Of a stretch of DNA of 64,000 nucleotides, positions 57,820 through 64,000 are shown one piece after another. Origin of the DNA: Hirsutella rhossiliensis (Eukaryota > Ascomycota > Sordariomycetes > Hypocreales > Ophiocordycipitaceae); NCBI RefSeq assembly GCF_020360975.1, contig NW_025408675.1, positions 2,728,001-2,792,000 on the forward strand, written 5' to 3'. The first letter of the stretch is position 1. Each line of letters begins with the position of its first letter. Both the position numbers and the translations under genes were made by a program. The notes beneath the pieces are model-generated. The model ran no database searches and was not told where the DNA came from. It saw nothing but the letters and a program-made list of their open reading frames with translations.

Positions 57820-58902
57820 ATGTCATCGCGAAGCAAGCCGGAGCGCTCCACACCCGTGTCGCAGGGCGCCGTCCGCATGGCTCCCTACGAGTACCGTGCG
57901 CCCAGCCCGCCCAACATCCTCGTCCCCATCCCCCAACAGCAGCAGCAGACTTTGCGTGACGATAGGCACGAGTCCGCCGCCGAGCTGGTGCCGTCGTTCG
58001 AGCACGTCGACCCGACGCAGCTCTCGGGCCGCGACCTTGAAATCATCACCCGCGGCAAAATCCAAACGGCTAGCGACTGCGTTGGCTCCTGGCACTACGC
58101 GCTGCGCCGACAAGCTCAGCCCATCCTTGATTTTCTCTACCTCGGCCCCACGAGCGTCGTCCGTGATCACGACTTCCTGGCGCGTGAGGCCATCACCATG
58201 GTGCTCGCCGCCCGTGACGCTCGCATGGGGGCTGCCAAGCTCGTCAGTGTCGAAACGGCCGCGTCTGCCCTGGGCATCGTCGGTCAGTACATCGACATTG
58301 ACGGCACACACGGCATGATCCGCGCCTACCCCCAGGCTGTCCGTCTCATCAACGACCACATGCTAGCTGTCCACAACACCCAGGCTCTCGGGAGCAACGG
58401 CCTACTCACCAACCGTCACGGCAAGGTCCTGGTGGTGTGCGAGTCGGGCAACGAGCGCTCCGCCGCCATCGTGGCTGCCTACATCATGGCCATGTTTGGC
58501 AAGAGCCTCGTCCCCACCATTCAGTTTACAAACATGCAGCGCTTCTGCTGCAGCTTCGAGGCGGATGTCAAGCGCTCCCTGCTAGCCTGGGAGGATATCT
58601 TGCTGGCCCGCCGCGTCGTCGCCTGGGGGTCAGGGGGGCCAGAAACCCAACAGCAGCAGCAGCAGCAGCGGAATCACCCGGGAGAAATTGACATGGAATG
58701 GGAGACTTCGACGCCATCTGTAGCCTCGGGCATGGGCCTTGGCACGAGGACCAAGCGTGGAGTCGACGACATGCTGGACCCGATGGGCGACGGCCGAAGC
58801 GGGGCGACTGGCGAGCAAGGAAACCCCGTCAACGACCTGGACAGGTTCGTCGACCGAGACGCTTTTGTGCCCTTTAGGGATGTGGAATCGAGATGGGGAT
58901 GA
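57820..58902 (+). CDS. Atypical dual-specificity phosphatase-like protein
   Basis: Single exon, 360 residues, ATG in context CCAGAATGTC. A DSPc/tyrosine phosphatase-like fold spans about residues 100-270 (AQPILDFLYLGPTSVVRDHDFL, then VVCESGNERSAAIVAAYIM). The catalytic CX5R loop is kept as C-E-S-G-N-E-R (Cys at about 207, Arg at about 213), but the usual His before the Cys is Val and the loop lacks the typical Gly spacing (HCxxGxxR). It may therefore be a weak enzyme or a STYX-like phospho-binding protein. A Gln run (7 Gln, CAG repeats, nt 58651-58671) follows the domain, and the tail is disordered. N-terminal PQQQQQ is also seen. Substrate and partners are unknown. Confidence 0.8.
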   Translation: MSSRSKPERSTPVSQGAVRMAPYEYRAPSPPNILVPIPQQQQQTLRDDRHESAAELVPSFEHVDPTQLSGRDLEIITRGKIQTASDCVGSWHYALRRQAQPILDFLYLGPTSVVRDHDFLAREAITMVLAARDARMGAAKLVSVETAASALGIVGQYIDIDGTHGMIRAYPQAVRLINDHMLAVHNTQALGSNGLLTNRHGKVLVVCESGNERSAAIVAAYIMAMFGKSLVPTIQFTNMQRFCCSFEADVKRSLLAWEDILLARRVVAWGSGGPETQQQQQQQRNHPGEIDMEWETSTPSVASGMGLGTRTKRGVDDMLDPMGDGRSGATGEQGNPVNDLDRFVDRDAFVPFRDVESRWG

Positions 58903-59548
58903 AACAGCCCCGTCTACGTGTACGGGCGGCAGAGACAGACTGCGCAGAGGAGACGAAGATGGTTGCGTACCTAGGCAGTGGGTCTTTTTGGACAGCTTCG
59001 TCGGACTGGACAAAAGAAATGTTACTGACAAGGTTACTCGATTTGCTTACGGCGAACAGGAATACAAGTGGGCGGCATGACTGGTTGCTCGGGAGGACGG
59101 GGAGTCGGCGTCGGTCGGGCATCTTGAGCGCGCGAGGCTTCCTCCACCAGGTGTTGGAGAGCAATGAGACACATGCGTTGGGAAATGCTGCTTGGGGATA
59201 GATACCCTGAATTTTTGGAGTTGCCGGCCATTTCCCCTTTGACGGGATGGATGAGATGGCGGACAATGGTTGGAAGAAAGAACTGTACGGTCTGTTTCCC
59301 TCTTTCTCTCAGTCTCTCTTCGCAGGACAATGGATGGGAAAATCATACAGCCGCGTCTATTGCTTTCTCTCTCCGTGGCTATTCGCACAGGACAATGGGC
59401 AGAAGAATCATAGGTGCGTACAGGTAATTCTGCTCACACCAGATCTCTGCCGCGAAGGGCTCGGGATGCAAATTCATAGGTGGAAAGGAGATCCTAGGGA
59501 GTCAAAATCGGCGATAGAGTCTCACACGGATGCCATTCATCGTCAAGG
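58903..59548. other. Intergenic, with imperfect duplication
   Basis: The segment holds repeated GGACAATGG words at about 59262, 59327 and 59391. The last two are followed by similar AAATCATA/GAATCATA text, suggesting an old imperfect tandem duplication of about 65 bp. No gene. Confidence 0.45.
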
Positions 59549-59795
59549 CTACGAATACTTGCTTAAAATCGACAACCCGGATTTTTTCCCGCCAAAGGTC
59601 CTCCTCTCGTCGTCTGCCAAGCCTTCAAGTTTCATGAACAGGCCGAACCTGAACTACTCCAGGAACGCCTGTGTCGCCTCACTCTGCTCCCACAGCTTCC
59701 AGTCAGGGATGCCCCCCCCTGAACGCTTCGCGCAGTTCATCAGCTCCATCGTGCTCGGGGCCACACTCATTGAGAGCAGGCTTGCGGAAGAGCAT
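59549..59795 (-). pseudogene. Decayed gene fragment with nonsense and frameshift
   Basis: On the minus strand from an ATG at 59795, one frame reads MLFRKPALNECGPEHDGADE and then stops just after a run of eight G (59712-59719 on the plus strand, as C). Another frame continues from the run as IPDWKLWEQSEATQAFLE, TAG (59656-59654), FRFGLFMKLEGLADDERRT and ends at 59549. The two halves make good protein only if a slip in the G-run and one nonsense codon are assumed. The TAG is one C-to-T change from CAG. The family is not recognised. It may instead be two chance frames; composition (charged, aromatic, helical) favours a relic. Confidence 0.35.
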
Positions 59796-60062
59796 CCTTT
59801 GTCCTGATAAGCTTTAGCCAATTAGAGCATTTCTTAGCTTCTATTAAGGAAATAGTAGGGGACATCTAGAGAGCTATTTGCATCCTAGGAATCAGCTTTT
59901 ATGAGGTAGGTTCTTTATTACCAATATATTCAGTACGTTGCTAATTAAATTAGGTTGCTTAAGTGTCACCGCTCTTAGCAAACTCGAGGCTATCTTAGAG
60001 TCGACATATACTTTGGTGCGTGGCACCAGTTCAACTGCTACTGGCTGGTATAAGCCTATAGC

Positions 60063-60078
60063 AGATAACCTTATCTGG
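60063..60078. repeat. Short perfect inverted repeat
   Basis: CAGATAA-CC-TTATCTG, a 7-bp stem with 2-nt centre in an AT-rich stretch. Function unknown. Confidence 0.6.
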
Positions 60079-60106
60079 CATCGAACTCGTTTGCACCATC
60101 CCAATC

Positions 60107-60484
60107 ATGACATATATAGCAGTATTGGTCGTTGCGGCTGCTCATAGCTGGGCCCAATCACGAGAGTCGGGGTCGATGTCTACTATAGCCTTTACACCAT
60201 CTAGTATCGATGAGCCTTGTGCTTCCAGCATTTCGTTTGGGACCCCTACCGTCTCAAGGTCACCCTTTTCCACCACTTTTTCAGTGAGTCCTATCACCTC
60301 CGGCTTTCATGGGGACAAGCGGCATGCCTTGGGCATCAGCCTTGCAATTGTTGGTCTGGCCATTCTGTTTCTCGTGCTTTCTATGTCGGGAGTTCTTGTT
60401 ACTGGAACGCTTTGCCGTGTCTTCTTTGTGCCGCCATGGTCTCTCAAGGTCAGATCAAATGGGCAAGGCTTTGGAATTGGCTGA
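60107..60484 (+). CDS. Small membrane protein ORF, possibly a fragment
   Basis: 125 codons from ATG 60107 to TGA. The start MTYIAVLVVAAAHSWAQS looks like a signal peptide. A Ser/Thr/Pro-rich stretch follows, then one strong membrane segment, ALGISLAIVGLAILFLVLSM (about residues 74-93), and a short basic tail. The layout (signal peptide, S/T-rich ectodomain, single TM) recalls wall-sensor or Mid2-like proteins, but at this size it may be a truncated remnant at the edge of the mutated block. The 280 bp before it are AT-rich without clear promoter elements. No homology asserted. Confidence 0.35.
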   Translation: MTYIAVLVVAAAHSWAQSRESGSMSTIAFTPSSIDEPCASSISFGTPTVSRSPFSTTFSVSPITSGFHGDKRHALGISLAIVGLAILFLVLSMSGVLVTGTLCRVFFVPPWSLKVRSNGQGFGIG

Positions 60485-61599
60485 GGTTCTGAAACCCATC
60501 GTTTCTTGACGTTTAAGGTACCAGAGGAGAGCCTCACGTTATCAGCTACCGAATGCAAGGCTTCTTGCTCTCGGCTGTCTTCCTCGATCCTTTGCCATAT
60601 CTCCTCTACACCCTTTCTCGCGTTCGCTAGAGGATTAGTCTACTCCCTGACTAAGCCCTAACCCCGCGCTTGCAGGGGCACTTTCCTCGTTCTCTATTCT
60701 CTACTTCGTAACTCGTAAGCAGAGGCATGAGAGCATAGTAGAAGAAATAGGGGCATAGAAAGGTAAATTTAGTAATATATATCTTAGTCTATCTATTAAA
60801 GATAAGGGAGGGGCTTATATAGGTATAGTAACTATATATAGCTAGTTAAAAGAAGGTATTAAGATATCCCTATACTTAAGTTAGGCTTATATAATATCCT
60901 TAAGCTAAAGGAGTTATATTAATTAGGTAAGCTTCCTTATATATAACTATTAAGTCTATTAAGTATAACTTTAGCTTATTATACTTACTCCTTAATATAC
61001 CCTTTTATTACCTTAGTTTTTTAAATAGTAGGGTAATAGGTAAAGGAGTCTTTAGTTTAATAAATATAAGGCTATTCCGATATTAAATTTAGTAGCTTTA
61101 CTATTTATTTAAGGAGGTTATCCTTAGACTCCTATATCTATAGTAGCTAGATGCTAACTACCGCGTAACGCTATTAAAACGGCTAAAATGCCCCTAGCCC
61201 GGTACGCCCGCTCGAGCCGACCCTACCTTCCTCCGAACAGCCTATACATTATATCTATGCATAAGTGCGACCGTTTAAATAATATCCTTAACTAGCGGGC
61301 AGTTTACCCGACTTATAGATACTAGCGAAAATTCCTCCCTACTTAGTTAGACCGACCCTAGCCCGGCCCTATAGACCCCGACCTATATACGCGACCCTAT
61401 TATACCTAGGAGCGCCTAGCGCCCTAGAAAGACGAAAAAGACCGCCCTAGCTACCTTAAAAGCTATACCTAGCTTCTTACCTAGCCTAAGGACTATAAGG
61501 GACGTTAAGTATTATAGAGTAAGTAAAGGTATATATATAGGTACTATTTATAAGATAATATTAATAAGCTATATAAAGCTCTTTTATATATAGCTAGCC

Positions 61600-61623
61600 T
61601 ATATATATATATATATATATATA
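61600..61623. repeat. (TA)n microsatellite
   Basis: About twelve TA dinucleotides in the RIP block, flanked by CTAGCC and GGATCC. Confidence 0.9.
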
Positions 61624-63379
61624 GGATCCGGCCTTCTATATATAACTATATAGCTTATAATAGTTAAAGACTCTTATATAATACCCTTCTTTTAGTATAG
61701 TATAGTACTACTTTATTAATAGCTTTTATATAATTATACCCTAAGCTCTTTATACCGCTAGCTACCTACTACCTTCTTTATTAATTATATTAATCTTACT
61801 AGCCTTATTATCCCTACGCTTATTAATCTAAGCGGCTAGTACCTAGCTCTATACTTATTAGCTAGCTAGTTTAATAGGGACGAGGGTATATACCTAAAGC
61901 ACGCGTAGTATATAGCTAAGGATTAGTAGAGCAATTAACCGCGTAATTATCTAATTATCGGTCTTATATATAGCTCTAAGGGTCTTAGGTTATTAATATA
62001 AGTCTTAGAGATTTCTTTACTCTATACCTCTTTATATTTACTAAAGTCGTATAACTAGCGGCCTTTACTTTAAAAGGGAAAAATAAACGTTTAAATTAAC
62101 TATTCTTAAGGATAATATTTAATTAAATAATCTAGGCTTTTATAAAGCCTTTAAGTATACTTAGGGGGGGGAGGGGGGGGGTAGATAGGAAGCGCTAAGG
62201 GTCTTATCCCTTTAACGGGCTAATATCTATAAGGGTATAATCTTACCTATTAAACTCCTCCTTAGCGGCTTTATAGCTTAAGATACTAATAGAAAGGGCG
62301 TAATAATAATAAGTAAGGGTTCTTATCTTAAATAAGTAAGTAAGTAAATAAACTATTAATAGAACTTTTCTCCTTTACTATAATTCCTTCCTTTTATATT
62401 ATTTATTCTTTCCTTTACTTATAAGCTACTTATTTAGCTCTTTTCTATCTTTAATTATATACTTCTTTTTTTTAAATAATTATCTACTACCCTCTATATA
62501 CGCTCCTAGGTATTCGCGCTTATTATTTATAAGAATATACCCTTATATTCCTATTTTACTATTATAAAGAAATAATAGGCATAGGGAGGCTCTATAGAAT
62601 AAGCTAGTAAAAAGCGGCTCTATAATATAGTCTAAGGGAATAACCCTTAAAGATAAAGACCTCTACTAGACATCTATACCTTCCTTTAGGAAAAGCGGGT
62701 TAAGATAAGCCTATCCTAATAAAATAAAATATACATAAATTGCATAAGTCAATTACGAGCAGAGCGGATACCCTATTGCCTATTTTAGCCTAGCGGTTCC
62801 AAAGATATCCGCGATACGAGAATAGGTAGGGCATAGAACATTCTAGTTAAATCTACTACTTATACTAGAACCTATAGTCTTACGTTAACTATCACGTTAC
62901 AATTAGACCACCTACTAAGTTAGGAAGACATGCTATAGATAGAGCTTTTTAAGTACTATAGAATGTACTAAAAAGCTAACTAATTGGTTTACTAGTAGGC
63001 GAGCAATAGTCTATAAAAGACGAAGGATTTCCCTAGGAGTAGTAGATAGAATAAGCAAGTTTATAAGCATCCTTTACAACGCTATTCTTTTAATATATTA
63101 TTTAGCCCCTTATATGCTCGTTATAAATTCCGGACGAAATCCTACCCTATACTCCTTCGACCGATCTTTCTGCTTACGTTATTAATTACCTAATTCTACG
63201 CTTATTGCTTATACCGTTTAATATTATTCTTAGGGTATAATAACTAGTATTACTCTTAAGGGATAAACCTATTAAGGGGTTTATATTAATAGATATAATA
63301 GGGCGTAGTCTAAGTAATAATAAGTATATTACGTTAGTAATAAGTTAGAGGTTATAGACCGTAGACTATAACTAGGTAA

Positions 63380-64000
63380 TTAGCCCTAGATAAGGAAACG
63401 GAAAAAGAAACTAATATCGAAGTAGTCGAGGATAACGCCGACTTTAAAAAAGAAGAGGAAGCTACTAGATTATATAATCTAGACGAAGAAGGAGACTATA
63501 AGAAAGCGGTAGAGCTAGAATACGCCTACCTTCCTACGCCTCCTCTTATAGAATAAGAAGAAGATCTAAAAGTAGCTTTCTTTATTAGTCTTCTTATATC
63601 GACCCTTAAGGGGGTAGGAAAGGCATATCTCTTAAAGGATTACCCGGCTGCCTTTTTATCCCTACTTCGAGAAGTAAAGGAAGGTATAGGGCCCGATATA
63701 AAAGAAAACTAACCTCTCCCTTATTTCGATCGTTTTTCTAACCTTTATCTAACGCTAATAAAAGACGGTTCTTATAGAGCATTTATAGTAGGCCGGCTTT
63801 TTAAGCTAATATTAGTAAGGAAGGTATATAAAAGAGACCTCCCGGACCTATTAGTAAACTAAAAGCAGCTAGAAAAACACCCCTTTAAAGACTAGTTTTT
63901 CTAGGCCTAGAAAGACTACCTAGCCTTATATAAAGAGATAGGGTCTTTTAAAGAGGTCCTTAAGGAAAAGGTAAGAGGAAAATAAGTCCTTAGCTATAAG
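63380..64000 (+). mobile_element. RIP-decayed Ty1/copia-like retrotransposon, RT start
   Basis: One plus-strand frame stays protein-like for about 200 codons although broken by TAA/TAG at 63554, 63710, 63860, 63893, 63902, 63908 and 63983, with no TGA. Every stop is what CAA, CAG or TGG becomes under C-to-T or G-to-A change. The acidic first part (LYNLDEEGDYKKAVELEY) fits the linker between integrase and reverse transcriptase. The last part (HPFKD-stop-FF-stop-A-stop-KDYLALYKEIGSFKEVL, then VLSYK at the window end) matches in layout the start of the copia RVT_2 domain, where an E/D-aromatic helix precedes the WVF-K motif. The element must continue past 64000. LTRs were not identified. Confidence 0.6.

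Larger units (their letters stand above)
60741..64000. repeat. AT-rich RIP-mutated repeat block
   Basis: The composition changes sharply near 60.74 kb: AT-rich, saturated with TA, with stops in every frame and no long ORF. In 60781-61140 (360 bp) and 61321-61860 (540 bp) I find no CpA or TpG at all, while CpG is still present (GCGACC, CCGCTA, TACGCT). This is the mark of RIP, which turns CpA into TpA on either strand in duplicated DNA. CpA/TpG reappear at modest level at 61150-61290 and 62640-62960, perhaps different repeat copies or ages. The block runs off the window. A (TA)n run is at 61600-61623 and a G8-A-G9 run at 62164-62181. Confidence 0.9.

Noticed and set aside
59247..59807. 186-codon plus-strand ORF
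   Set aside because: Overlaps the imperfect duplication and runs opposite the more protein-like pseudogene frames.
60655..60666. Telomere-like CCCTAACCCC
   Set aside because: Only about one and a half units; a chance match, not a telomeric tract.
1..64000. tRNA or rRNA genes
   Set aside because: No convincing cloverleaf with a B-box GTTCRA was seen. A GTTCGAT near 60083-60089 (minus strand) lacks matching stems.

Overview
The window reads as nuclear DNA of a filamentous ascomycete (Pezizomycotina). Sordariomycetes, most likely Hypocreales, is my inference from gene content and style. The evidence is GC-rich coding sequence, short GT-AG introns (about 40-130 nt, often with CTAAC/CTGAC-type branch sites), a Zn2Cys6 regulator, pyrimidine-rich 5' regions and an AT-rich block with the signature of repeat-induced point mutation (RIP). 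No tRNA, rRNA or CRISPR feature was recognised. Exon limits were worked out by hand from splice signals and reading-frame continuity.

Layout. 1-3.7 kb: the 3' part of an FAD monooxygenase converging on a Zn2Cys6 factor, possibly the edge of a cluster lying to the left. 5.2-13.8 kb: a PTEN-type lipid phosphatase, the cyclin subunit of CTD kinase I (CTK2), a small HTH protein resembling a transposase DNA-binding domain, and a long disordered protein. 13.8-26.3 kb: sparse, with a serine carboxypeptidase, a candidate 40-residue secreted peptide, palmitoyl-protein thioesterase and an L1-fold ribosome-biogenesis protein, separated by 2-3 kb spacers carrying tandem repeats. 26.3-32.8 kb: a TOS4/PLM2-like FHA protein, an 89-residue small protein and a large repeat-containing protein that is probably mitochondrial. 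34.7-58.9 kb: dense housekeeping genes, namely listerin (LTN1), a Cdk-like kinase, the endocytic adaptor SYP1, TAM41, MAD1, a longin R-SNARE, the mitochondrial helicase SUV3 and an atypical dual-specificity phosphatase.

59.5-64 kb: the genic compartment decays. A pseudogene fragment and a small membrane-protein ORF are followed from about 60.74 kb by DNA with almost no CpA or TpG and no long ORF. Near the right end one frame still reads as the linker and start of a Ty1/copia-like reverse transcriptase, broken only by TAA/TAG stops.

Most genes are independent housekeeping functions and do not form one pathway. Three touch mitochondria (TAM41, SUV3, the repeat protein). Several concern cell-cycle or transcription control (MAD1, TOS4-like, the Cdk-like kinase, CTK2). 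Three concern membrane traffic, lipid signalling or depalmitoylation (SYP1, the R-SNARE, PTEN, with PPT1). No new multi-gene system is evident. The most notable material is the RIP block with its retroelement relic, a GC-AG intron in LTN1, the possibly domesticated HTH protein, an RGG tail on CTK2 and the candidate micro-peptide.
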